A stretch of DNA of 7,086 nucleotides from Lachnospiraceae bacterium (lineage in GTDB: Bacteria > Bacillota > Clostridia > Lachnospirales > Lachnospiraceae). The position numbers and the translations under genes were made by a program. The DNA lies in assembly GCA_900751785.1 (NCBI GenBank), contig CAADSM010000013.1:1-7086 (forward strand). The letters are read 5' to 3'. This document shows, in pieces, positions 1-6,193 of this stretch; within the stretch, counting starts at the first letter, position 1; every line of letters starts with the position of its first letter. The notes under the pieces were generated by a model. That model did no database searches. It saw nothing but the letters and a program-made list of their open reading frames with translations, and had not been told where the DNA came from.

Positions 1-33
1 CAAAAATACGGCAGGGTAACCTTCCTTCCCTAT

Positions 34-54
34 ACAATTTCAAATTGTTTTTTT
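34..54 (+). terminator. Possible weak terminator, hairpin plus T-run
   Basis: An inverted repeat (ACAATTT at 34-40, AAATTGT at 42-48) is followed directly by a run of seven T on the plus strand (48-54). In practice the stem would be about five AT-rich base pairs with a five-base loop, so it is weak. Its polarity suits a plus-strand transcript arriving from outside the left edge. Read on the minus strand, the A-run precedes the hairpin and no T-run follows, so it is a poor terminator for the leftward operon ending at 53. Low confidence. Confidence 0.3.
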
Positions 55-985
55 ATCTGAACATATTCATCGGATCGTTGTTTTCTTCGTGTATTTCTTC
101 CTTTTCCCGCACCGTCATCCTCTGCATGAGCACGAACAGGGAAGAACAGAGAAATGCGCTGAGGATCACTGCAGCCGTCATCCTGATCGGTTCATTTCCC
201 AGCCATCCAAAGACCCCCGTCTCCGTAAAGATCAGCGAAGCCGTGTTTGCAGAGATATGCAGCACGACAGGCGCTTTGAAAGAGCCAAACCGTTCATACA
301 GATAGCAGAGGCAGAGCCCCAGAAAGAACGCATATACGATCTGGATATTGTTCGTATGCGTCAATGCAAAAAACAGTGAGGACCAGAGTGCCGAGCTCCA
401 GAATCTCCTGGTCTCCCGGTACCGCCTGAACAGCACGCCGCGGAACATCAATTCCTCCGCCAGCGGCATGACCAGCCCCATCACAAGCAGCTGCATCGGG
501 AAGGACGCTGAATACATGATCTCAGCCGTCTCCTGATACTGTTCGTCGTACAGCGCCGCCTGCACCATTGCCGAGAGGCATGTCACACCCACGCTTAAGA
601 TCACGCCAAACAATATGATCGGCCAGTACTTCCTGACCGGCGTCTTCTCCGCCGGAGCGATTCCCCAGGATCTCTCCAGTTTTCTGTCTTTCGCAAACAG
701 TACTGCAGTCAGCGGGATCGTACACAGCGCCGCGGCACCGGCGATCTCCACCTGATATTTCAGCACCTGCTCGATCGCCGGGCCGGCCGCCGAGAGATAG
801 CCATCCATCGCCTCCTGAAAATCTGCCGCACCGCTGTTGACAAAATTATCAATGTAGGCCTCCGCCAGATACGGGGCCTGGATCACAGCCTGGATCACGG
901 TCTGCACTGCCAGCCGGATCCCAAAATAGGCGAGCAGCGGTCCTGCCAGGCTCCAGAACGGATTTTTCCTTTGAATCTGATTCAT
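53..985 (-). CDS. CPBP family intramembrane glutamic endopeptidase
   Basis: A 310-residue polytopic membrane protein of the CPBP (Abi/CAAX protease, Rce1-like) family. The three family motifs are all present. EExxxR is E177-E178-LMF-R182, FxxxH is F206-ALT-H210, and HxxxN is H243-ISA-N247. These residues form the intramembrane active site in Rce1-type proteases, so the enzyme is probably active. Hydrophobic segments lie near residues 12-36, 80-98, 120-145, 163-175, 196-231, 236-255 and 268-288, and the last ~22 residues form a charged cytosolic tail. The extended loop between the first two helices (about 40-78) is probably extracellular. The ATG directly follows the stop of the upstream tRNA-editing gene (TAGATG), with a strong GGGGAGGA site at 998-991 inside that gene, so it should be translationally coupled. 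Bacterial CPBP proteins include bacteriocin-immunity, peptide-maturation and anti-sigma-processing members. Nothing nearby identifies the substrate, and no peptide precursor gene is visible. Confidence 0.9.
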   Translation of the reverse strand: MNQIQRKNPFWSLAGPLLAYFGIRLAVQTVIQAVIQAPYLAEAYIDNFVNSGAADFQEAMDGYLSAAGPAIEQVLKYQVEIAGAAALCTIPLTAVLFAKDRKLERSWGIAPAEKTPVRKYWPIILFGVILSVGVTCLSAMVQAALYDEQYQETAEIMYSASFPMQLLVMGLVMPLAEELMFRGVLFRRYRETRRFWSSALWSSLFFALTHTNNIQIVYAFFLGLCLCYLYERFGSFKAPVVLHISANTASLIFTETGVFGWLGNEPIRMTAAVILSAFLCSSLFVLMQRMTVREKEEIHEENNDPMNMFR

Positions 986-2188
986 CTATATCCTCCCCGC
1001 TTTCTCACAGATCCACGCCCTCATCTCGCTCTCACTGCCTTTTGCGGTTCCCTGCACCATCTCAGGCTTTCCGCCGCCCCGCCCGGAGAACGCAGCGTTG
1101 AACTCTCTCACAAATTCCCTGAGATCCGCCTTCCTGCTGCCGATCACATACCGATAGCCTTCCCTGTCGTCTCCATGGAACACCGCGCAGAGCTTCCGCT
1201 CCTTTTCCAGCACCCGGTTCATCAGGGCTCTCATGGACTCGCCCCCGATCTCTCTCGAGAATACGCAGACGACATCCTCCCCATCGGGGATCATCTCCGC
1301 CCGGAGCTCCACGAGCTGCTTTTCCTTCTCCGCGATCTCGCGCTTCAGCTCAGAGCACTCCTCCCTGAGACGAGTCACTGCTTCCGCGATCTCATTCTGC
1401 TTCGCACAGAGCATAGCCGAGATTTCTCCCGCCTGCTCCTGCTTCACCGCATAATCCGCAAGAGCCCGCATGCCGCAGAGCATGGTCACGCGCACGCCGC
1501 CCTTGTACCTCTGCACGCCCGTGAGCTTGATCACACCGATCTCTCCCGTCCGCTTCACATGAGGCGCACAGCAGGCGCACACATCGTATCCGGGGATCAC
1601 GACGATCCTGACCTGTCCTTCGATCTCGATCTTGCTCCTGTATTCGATCTGCGCCAGCTCTTCCTCCGACGGATAGAGCACCTGGACATCCAGGTCCGCC
1701 CACACCGCCCTGTTGGCCTTTTCCTCGATCTCTCTGAGCTCTTCCGGGGTGATCTCTCCGTCAAAGTCCATCGTGCAGTCCTCGCTGCCGAGATGGAACC
1801 CCACATTGTTATAGCCAAACCGCGCGTGCACCAGCCCGGACACGATATGTTCCCCCGTGTGCTGCTGCATCTTCATGAACCGCTCTTCCCAGTCAATGCG
1901 GCCGGCCACCGTCTCTCCCGGAGTCAACGGGCCGTCTGTGATATGGAGGACACGGCCGTCCCTCTCCTGCACATCCAGGACGCGGACGCTGCCGATCGTT
2001 CCCGTGTCAGCGTACTGCCCTCCCCCTTCCGGGAAAAAGGCAGTACAGTCAAGCTCAGCTTCATAGTGATCCCCGCTTTTCCCGCAGGAGACCACCTTCG
2101 CTTCGAACTCTTTCAGATGGCTGTCCTGGTAAAACAGCTTCACTGTCTTTCCGTTTTCTCTCATATTTGCCGTCACACTCTCTGTCAT
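986..2188 (-). CDS. alaX: Alanyl-tRNA editing protein (AlaX-L type, DHHA1 domain)
   Basis: A 400-residue free-standing homologue of the AlaRS editing half. It should hydrolyse Ser-tRNA(Ala) or Gly-tRNA(Ala) in the cytoplasm to prevent mistranslation of alanine codons. Residues 15-100 form the AlaRS-like beta-barrel, with the FFPEGGGQYADTG stretch at 51-63. The editing zinc site is complete: H110 and H114 (HTGEH), then C206 and H210 (CCAPH) followed by TGEIG. A charged coiled coil covers about 263-300. The C-terminal DHHA1 domain (about 303-400) carries the glycine-rich GRGGGKPEMVQG at 369-380. Length and DHHA1 domain mark it as the long AlaX class; no aminoacylation domain is present. It begins six bases after the argS stop. 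AAAGGA at 2205-2200, inside the end of argS, is 11 bases from the chosen ATG. An in-frame ATG at residue 9 (2164) is an alternative start, since many relatives begin just before the KLFYQDSHL stretch. Confidence 0.93.
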   Translation of the reverse strand: MTESVTANMRENGKTVKLFYQDSHLKEFEAKVVSCGKSGDHYEAELDCTAFFPEGGGQYADTGTIGSVRVLDVQERDGRVLHITDGPLTPGETVAGRIDWEERFMKMQQHTGEHIVSGLVHARFGYNNVGFHLGSEDCTMDFDGEITPEELREIEEKANRAVWADLDVQVLYPSEEELAQIEYRSKIEIEGQVRIVVIPGYDVCACCAPHVKRTGEIGVIKLTGVQRYKGGVRVTMLCGMRALADYAVKQEQAGEISAMLCAKQNEIAEAVTRLREECSELKREIAEKEKQLVELRAEMIPDGEDVVCVFSREIGGESMRALMNRVLEKERKLCAVFHGDDREGYRYVIGSRKADLREFVREFNAAFSGRGGGKPEMVQGTAKGSESEMRAWICEKAGRI

Positions 2189-2194
2189 CAGACA

Positions 2195-3961
2195 TTACAT
2201 CCTTTCCGGCGCCTCAAATCCGAGCAGATCGATACATGTCTCCAGCACCCGTTTTGCAAGAGACAGAAGCGCGATATACCCGGACTTCTTTTCCTCATCC
2301 TCTTCCGACAGTATCTTCGTCTCATGATAGAACTTGTTAAACTCATTGGCAAGCTCATAGATATACGCACAGATCTTGTGCGGCGCAGTCTCCTCGTAAA
2401 CTGTATCGATCACGTCATTGAACTTCAGGACCTGCAGCATCAGCGCTTTTTCGTAAACGCTCTCCGCCGGAAGGATCTTCAGCCCTTCCAGGCTTCCGCC
2501 GTTCTCCTGATATTTATTCAGGATGGATTTGATCCTGACGATCGTATACAGGATATACGGACCGGTATTTCCCTCAAATGAAGTAAACCTGTCCACATCG
2601 AAGATATAGTCCTTCGACGCCTGGTTCGAGAGGTCGCCGTATTTGATCGCCGCAAGACCGACGATCTCCGCCGTGCGCTTCGCTTCGGCTTCCTCGACCG
2701 TGCGGTTGTCCATGATCTTCTTGTACATCTCCTCATCGATCTCGCGGATCAGATTCTCCAGGCGCATAACGCCGCCTTCCCTTGTCTTGAAAGGCTTCCC
2801 GTCCTTCCCGTTCATTGTCCCGAATCCGAGGAAGGTAAGCTTCGTGTCCTCTCCCACGATACCGGTCTTCTTCGCGCACCGGAACACCTGGATAAAGTGG
2901 AGCTCCTGGCGCTTATCCACCACGTAAATGACCTCGTCCGGATGATAGTCCTGCTCGCGCTGCACAAGCGTGGCAAGATCTGTCGTATCATACAGCGCTG
3001 CTCCGTCCGACTTCAGGATCATGCACGGCGGCACTTCCTTATTATCTGACTCTTCCTGGACATCCACGACAAGAGCGCCGTTGTCATAGTGCGCATAGCC
3101 TTCGTCCTTCAGCCTCTGCACCATATCCGGGATATATTTCTGAGCGTCAGCCTCGCCCTTCCACAGATCAAACTCCACATTCAGCTTCTCATAATTCTTC
3201 TTCAGGTCCGCCACAGACACATTCATGATGTGGTTCCAGATCGCACGGTATCCCCGGTATCCGTTCTGCAGGAGATAGGTCGCATGCAATGCTTCCTCTC
3301 TGTAATCCTCATGCTCCTTCGCATATGCGCTCGCTGTGGGATAGATCTCCTCCAGCTCACCGATCGTAAACGGCGCTTCCTCCGGGTACTCTCCCTCGAA
3401 CTGCTCGTCAAAATACGGCAGCTCCGGTTTTCTCTTCTTAAGCTCTGTGATGATCAGTCCCATCTGATATCCCCAGTCGCCCAGATGGATATCGCCGATC
3501 ACCTTGTTTCCTTTAAACCGGGCGATCCTCTTCACGCTTTCTCCGATGATCGCTGAGCGGAGATGCCCCACATGGAGCGGCTTCGCCACATTCGGTCCGC
3601 CGTAATCGATCATGATCGTCCTCGGCTCCTTCTCCGCTTCCACGCCCATTTTGCTGTCAGCAGCCATCTCATTGAGATAATCTGCAGCAAACGCAGGGGA
3701 AAGCTTCAGGTTGATAAATCCAGGCTTCACCGCCTCCACGCTCTCAAAGCATCCGCTGTCAGAGAGATGCGACACCACGTCCTCCGCGATCATAAACGGC
3801 GCCTTCCTGTAAGTCTTCGCTCCCGCCATCGCGCCGTTGCACTGATACTCGCACAGGTCCGGCCGGTTGGAGAGCGTCACCTTCGCAAGCTCTTCATCAT
3901 ATCCTGCCGCGCGGAACGCAGCCTTCATTTCTATTGTGATCAAATCAAGTAATGTCTTCAA
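2195..3961 (-). CDS. argS: Arginine--tRNA ligase (ArgRS)
   Basis: Class I aminoacyl-tRNA synthetase that charges tRNA(Arg) with arginine using ATP. From the TTG start chosen here it has 588 residues. The N-terminal tRNA D-loop-binding (Add-1) domain includes VTLSNRPDLCEYQCNGAMAG. The ATP-binding HIGH signature appears as HVGH (130-133) within GPNVAKPLHVGHLRSA. The KMSKS loop is replaced by GKPFKTREGG (388-397), as is usual in this family. The C-terminal DALR anticodon-binding domain (about 465-588) starts near FEGNTGPYILYTIVRIKSIL and ends in LLGFEAPERM. Start choice: an in-frame GTG at 3973 would give four more residues (M-W-K-K), but its G is the last base of the AAAGGAG ribosome binding site. 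The TTG at 3961-3959 lies 11 bases beyond that site and makes the protein begin MKTLLDLIT, as relatives typically do. It is the first gene of the leftward operon. Confidence 0.97.
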   Translation of the reverse strand: MKTLLDLITIEMKAAFRAAGYDEELAKVTLSNRPDLCEYQCNGAMAGAKTYRKAPFMIAEDVVSHLSDSGCFESVEAVKPGFINLKLSPAFAADYLNEMAADSKMGVEAEKEPRTIMIDYGGPNVAKPLHVGHLRSAIIGESVKRIARFKGNKVIGDIHLGDWGYQMGLIITELKKRKPELPYFDEQFEGEYPEEAPFTIGELEEIYPTASAYAKEHEDYREEALHATYLLQNGYRGYRAIWNHIMNVSVADLKKNYEKLNVEFDLWKGEADAQKYIPDMVQRLKDEGYAHYDNGALVVDVQEESDNKEVPPCMILKSDGAALYDTTDLATLVQREQDYHPDEVIYVVDKRQELHFIQVFRCAKKTGIVGEDTKLTFLGFGTMNGKDGKPFKTREGGVMRLENLIREIDEEMYKKIMDNRTVEEAEAKRTAEIVGLAAIKYGDLSNQASKDYIFDVDRFTSFEGNTGPYILYTIVRIKSILNKYQENGGSLEGLKILPAESVYEKALMLQVLKFNDVIDTVYEETAPHKICAYIYELANEFNKFYHETKILSEEDEEKKSGYIALLSLAKRVLETCIDLLGFEAPERM

Positions 3962-3972
3962 TTTCTTCCACA

Positions 3973-3979
3973 CTCCTTT
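3973..3979 (-). promoter_or_regulatory. argS ribosome binding site, decides the start
   Basis: The minus strand reads AAAGGAG here. Its last G is also the first base of an in-frame GTG, so that GTG cannot be served by this site. The next in-frame start, TTG at 3961-3959, lies 11 bases downstream. This supports a TTG start for argS, at a spacing somewhat longer than optimal. Confidence 0.65.
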
Positions 3980-3993
3980 ATCCGTATTCTGTC

Positions 3994-4022
3994 AGTATAT
4001 CATGTCTGAATGTCGACGGCAA
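3994..4022 (-). promoter_or_regulatory. argS operon promoter (sigma-A type)
   Basis: On the minus strand a -35 box TTGCCG (4022-4017) and a -10 box TATACT (3999-3994) are separated by exactly 17 bases. The -10 matches TATAAT at five of six positions and the -35 matches TTGACA at four. Transcription should begin near 3987, giving a leader of only about 26 bases before the TTG start. The sequence upstream of the -35 is A/T-rich and could act as an UP element. The same promoter would serve the editing and protease genes. Confidence 0.6.
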
Positions 4023-4056
4023 GTTTTTACAATTGGCAAAAATCAAAATGCAGTTA

Positions 4057-4086
4057 TTGACAAGAATTGAGCAAAGTGATTATTCT
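4057..4086 (+). promoter_or_regulatory. nfo promoter (sigma-A type)
   Basis: A perfect -35 box TTGACA at 4057-4062 is followed after 18 bases by TATTCT at 4081-4086, which matches TATAAT at four of six positions. Transcription would start near 4093, just before the leader hairpin. It lies back to back with the argS promoter; the two -35 boxes are 34 bases apart. Confidence 0.55.
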
Positions 4087-4099
4087 AAGATAGAAAATG

Positions 4100-4116
4100 G
4101 GAGATTCATAATCTCC
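4100..4116 (+). promoter_or_regulatory. Perfect hairpin in nfo 5' leader
   Basis: GGAGATT (4100-4106) and AATCTCC (4110-4116) are exact reverse complements around the three-base loop CAT. This gives a seven-base-pair stem within the predicted 5' untranslated region. It ends five bases before the AAAGGA ribosome binding site (4122-4127), which remains unpaired. No T-run follows, so it is not a terminator. It could be an mRNA-stabilising 5' hairpin or, as DNA, a dyad operator just downstream of the transcription start. The function is inferred only from symmetry and position. Confidence 0.5.
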
Positions 4117-4135
4117 AGAAGAAAGGAAATATATC

Positions 4136-5053
4136 ATGAAAATAGGTTCACACGTAGGCATGAGCGGGAAAGAGATGCTCCTCGGCTCAGCCAGAGAAGC
4201 CGTCTCCTACGGCGCAGACACTTTTATGTTCTATACAGGCGCGCCCCAGAACACCCGCAGGAAGGAGATCAGCGAGCTGAACATTGCTCCCGCCTGGGAG
4301 TATATGAAGGCCCACGGGATCGACGAGATCATCGTCCACGCCCCATATATCATCAACCTCGGGAACTCCGTAAAGGCAGAGACCTTCTCTCTTGCCGTCG
4401 AATTTCTCGCCAAGGAGATCGACCGCACCATAAGCTGCGGGAGCCACGTCCTCATCCTTCATCCAGGCGCCCACGTCGGAGCGGGAACAGATGCCGGCAC
4501 AGCCCAGATCATCAAAGGACTGAACGAAGTCCTCTCATCCGACACGGACTGCTGCATCGCACTTGAGACAATGGCCGGAAAGGGTTCCGAGATCGGACGC
4601 AGCTTCGAGGAGCTCGCCCGCATCTACGACGGCGTAGTCCACAGCGAAAGGCTCCGCGTCTGCTTCGACACCTGCCATACCAGCGACAGCGGCTACGATA
4701 TCATCAGCCATTTTGACAGCGTCATGGATGAGTTCGACCGGCTCATAGGGAAAGACCAGATCGCCGTCTTCCATATAAACGACAGCAAAAATCCGTCCGG
4801 CGCCCGCAAGGACCGCCACGAAAACATCGGGTTCGGACAGATCGGGTTCGACGCGCTGGACTACATTGTCCACCATCCGGATTTTGCAGACGTGCCGAAG
4901 ATCCTGGAGACCCCCTATATCCCTTCGGAAATCAATCCGAAAAAGTCTTATGCGCCGTACAAATACGAGATCGAGATGCTCAGGAACAGAGTCTTTGATC
5001 CCGGCATGAAGGAAAGGATCCTTCACGACAACGAACCCTCCGGAAAAGCTTGA
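4136..5053 (+). CDS. nfo: Deoxyribonuclease IV (AP endonuclease, endonuclease IV)
   Basis: A 305-residue zinc-dependent AP endonuclease of the Nfo/APN1 TIM-barrel family. It cuts 5' to abasic sites and trims blocked 3' ends in base excision repair. All nine ligands of the family's three-zinc centre can be aligned: H68 (VHAPY), H109 (LHPG), E144 (LET), D178 and H181 (FDTCH), H213 (FHIND), D226 and H228 (DRH), and E258 (LETP). The N-terminal MKIGSHVG and [12 protein letters not shown] stretches are typical of Gram-positive members. It is slightly longer than the E. coli enzyme (285 residues), mainly through a polar tail after about residue 290. The start is well supported: AAAGGA at 4122-4127 lies eight bases before the ATG. 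It has its own promoter and leader hairpin. No convincing terminator separates it from the following regulator gene, so some read-through is likely. Confidence 0.97.
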   Translation: MKIGSHVGMSGKEMLLGSAREAVSYGADTFMFYTGAPQNTRRKEISELNIAPAWEYMKAHGIDEIIVHAPYIINLGNSVKAETFSLAVEFLAKEIDRTISCGSHVLILHPGAHVGAGTDAGTAQIIKGLNEVLSSDTDCCIALETMAGKGSEIGRSFEELARIYDGVVHSERLRVCFDTCHTSDSGYDIISHFDSVMDEFDRLIGKDQIAVFHINDSKNPSGARKDRHENIGFGQIGFDALDYIVHHPDFADVPKILETPYIPSEINPKKSYAPYKYEIEMLRNRVFDPGMKERILHDNEPSGKA

Positions 5054-5078
5054 CAGTTTCACCCTTTCAGTATACGAT
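5050..5078 (+). promoter_or_regulatory. Promoter of the GntR-ABC operon
   Basis: A perfect TTGACA at 5050-5055 overlaps the nfo stop codon (TGA at 5051-5053). After 17 bases comes TACGAT at 5073-5078, which matches TATAAT at four of six positions. Transcription would start near 5085, inside the palindrome at 5077-5100. A perfect TATAAT also occurs at 5086-5091 but has no matching -35 box at normal spacing. The assignment of the -10 is therefore uncertain, although either choice places the palindrome over the promoter. Confidence 0.5.
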
Positions 5079-5100
5079 TGTATTATATAATTAATACAAT
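5077..5100 (+). promoter_or_regulatory. Predicted operator of the GntR/YtrA-type regulator
   Basis: A perfect inverted repeat with nine-base arms, ATTGTATTA (5077-5085) and TAATACAAT (5092-5100), surrounds TATAAT. The spaced GT...AC dyad is the layout of GntR-family operators, particularly YtrA-type ones. It overlaps the predicted transcription start and lies 27 bases upstream of the regulator's ATG. A further palindromic GTATAC at 5070-5075 adds another potential half-site. As RNA it could also form a hairpin, but no T-run follows. Autorepression is inferred from position and symmetry. Confidence 0.7.
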
Positions 5101-5127
5101 AACCAGAATAGAAAATGAGGTGATTCG

Positions 5128-5511
5128 ATGCCATGGGATTTAGACAACGACCGTCCCATCTATCTTCAGCTGATGGAGCGGATCCAGCATGACATCATTT
5201 CCGGAGTGTACCGTCCCGGGGACAAGATCCCGTCTGTCCGCGATCTGGCGCTGGAAGCGGCAGTAAACCCGAACACGATGCAGAAAGCACTCTCCGAGCT
5301 CGAGCGCAGCGGACTTGTATATTCTCAGCGGACGAGCGGACGTTTTATCACAGAGGATGAAAAGATGTTAAAAAAAATGAAGATGGATCTGGCCTCAGAG
5401 CACATCCAGCAATTCTTCGAGCAGATGCACCATCTCGGCTTCAGCGACGAGGAAACACTTGACCTGATCCGCGAGACACTAAGGAGGAAAAACAATGAGA
5501 CCGATTCTTGA
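5128..5511 (+). CDS. GntR family transcriptional regulator, YtrA subfamily
   Basis: A 127-residue DNA-binding repressor. The N-terminal winged helix-turn-helix (about residues 8-76) has the GntR signature: PIYLQLMERIQHDIISG, then YRPGDKIPSVRDLA, and the recognition helix region VNPNTMQKALSELERSGL (about 46-63), ending in the wing SQRTSGRFI. Only ~50 helical residues follow, with no FadR- or UTRA-type ligand domain, which is the hallmark of the YtrA subfamily; this segment would serve for dimerisation. The ribosome binding site GAGGTGAT (5117-5124) is well placed. Its last 17 bases overlap the start of the ABC ATPase gene, and a perfect dyad lies directly upstream. It probably represses its own operon and releases in response to an unknown signal. 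Known YtrA regulators control ABC genes responding to cell-envelope antibiotics or other stress; whether that holds here is not shown by the sequence. Confidence 0.93.
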   Translation: MPWDLDNDRPIYLQLMERIQHDIISGVYRPGDKIPSVRDLALEAAVNPNTMQKALSELERSGLVYSQRTSGRFITEDEKMLKKMKMDLASEHIQQFFEQMHHLGFSDEETLDLIRETLRRKNNETDS

Positions 5512-6193
5512 ATGCCGGGACCTGACAAAAAAATACGGCAGTAATTATGCGCTTTCCGGATTGAACCTGGTCCTGGAGCGGGGACAGATCGCCGGCCTGC
5601 TCGGTCCCAACGGAAGCGGAAAAAGCACGCTGATCAAGCTCGCCGCAGGGGTGCTGCATCCCACCGGCGGCGAGATCCTGCTGAACGGGGAGGTGCCCGG
5701 CGTAGAGACCAAAAAAATTGTCTCCTATCTGCCGGACCGCAATTATCTGGGGCGTCAGATGCGCGTGAGCGAAGTCATTGATTACTACAGTACATTTTAC
5801 GAAAACTTCCGTCCGGAACGTGCGTCAAGCATGCTGGATTCTCTGGAGATCGACCGCCGGGCAAGGCTGTCCTCCCTCTCAAAGGGAACGCTCGAAAAGG
5901 TACAGCTCATCCTTGTCATGAGCCGGGATGCAGACCTGTATCTGCTGGATGAGCCGATCGGCGGCGTGGACCCCGCTGCCCGGGACTATATCCTCCAGAC
6001 AATACTGACCAACTATAATGAGAATGCCACAGTACTGCTCTCCACTCATCTGATCTCAGATATCGAGAACATCCTGGACCGCGTGCTCTTTCTCCGCAGC
6101 GGACAGCTCGCGCTCAATGCTTCCGTAGATGAAATACGGACAGAATACAGAAAATCTGTGGACACTTTGTTCCGGGAGGTATTCAAATGTTAG
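5495..6193 (+). CDS. ABC transporter ATP-binding protein (YtrB-like context)
   Basis: A 232-residue single nucleotide-binding domain that would power the adjacent membrane protein. Walker A is GPNGSGKST (37-45) and Walker B is LYLLDEP (148-154) with catalytic E153. The D-loop region is GGVD (156-159) and the switch histidine H185 lies in LLSTHL. The ABC signature is the variant LSKGT (128-132) instead of LSGGQ. At the expected Q-loop position the sequence is YLPD, so aspartate (D81) stands where glutamine is usual. The short C-terminal segment after ~205 has no extra domain. It is preceded by an excellent AAGGAGG site (5481-5487) and overlaps the regulator gene by 17 bases and the permease gene by seven, indicating translational coupling. 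The family is typical of exporters and bacitracin- or ytr-type stress systems. The substrate is unknown. Confidence 0.92.
   Translation: MRPILECRDLTKKYGSNYALSGLNLVLERGQIAGLLGPNGSGKSTLIKLAAGVLHPTGGEILLNGEVPGVETKKIVSYLPDRNYLGRQMRVSEVIDYYSTFYENFRPERASSMLDSLEIDRRARLSSLSKGTLEKVQLILVMSRDADLYLLDEPIGGVDPAARDYILQTILTNYNENATVLLSTHLISDIENILDRVLFLRSGQLALNASVDEIRTEYRKSVDTLFREVFKC

Noticed and set aside
2..30. Possible minus-strand terminator after the CPBP gene (AGGG...CCCT followed by five T)
   Set aside because: The stem is only about four base pairs with an 11-base loop, and pairing alternatives contain mismatches. It is too weak to call.
53..985. Bacteriocin immunity function for the CPBP protein
   Set aside because: The family includes such members, but no leader peptide, double-glycine precursor or bacteriocin exporter is present in the neighbourhood, so this assignment is unsupported.
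971..2581. A 536-codon open frame on the plus strand antisense to the editing gene and the end of argS
   Set aside because: It is rich in His, Leu and Arg, has no recognisable domain, crosses a gene boundary, and lies opposite two genes with complete catalytic motifs. Long antisense frames are expected from the codon bias of the real genes.
3962..4135. T-box or other riboswitch upstream of argS
   Set aside because: No T-box signature sequence is visible, and the predicted leader is too short to hold one.
3952..4566. A 204-codon plus-strand frame spanning the argS/nfo gap and the first part of nfo
   Set aside because: It runs across two promoters and the nfo start in another frame, and its sequence is an Arg/His-rich shadow of nfo. 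The nfo frame has all nine metal ligands.
5077..5100. Intrinsic terminator of nfo
   Set aside because: The palindrome could fold as RNA, but its stem is AT-only apart from one G-C pair per arm and no T-run follows. Its position upstream of a GntR gene fits an operator better.
4535..5134. A 199-codon minus-strand frame opposite nfo and the GntR promoter
   Set aside because: It has no recognisable domain, and nfo on the other strand is unambiguous.
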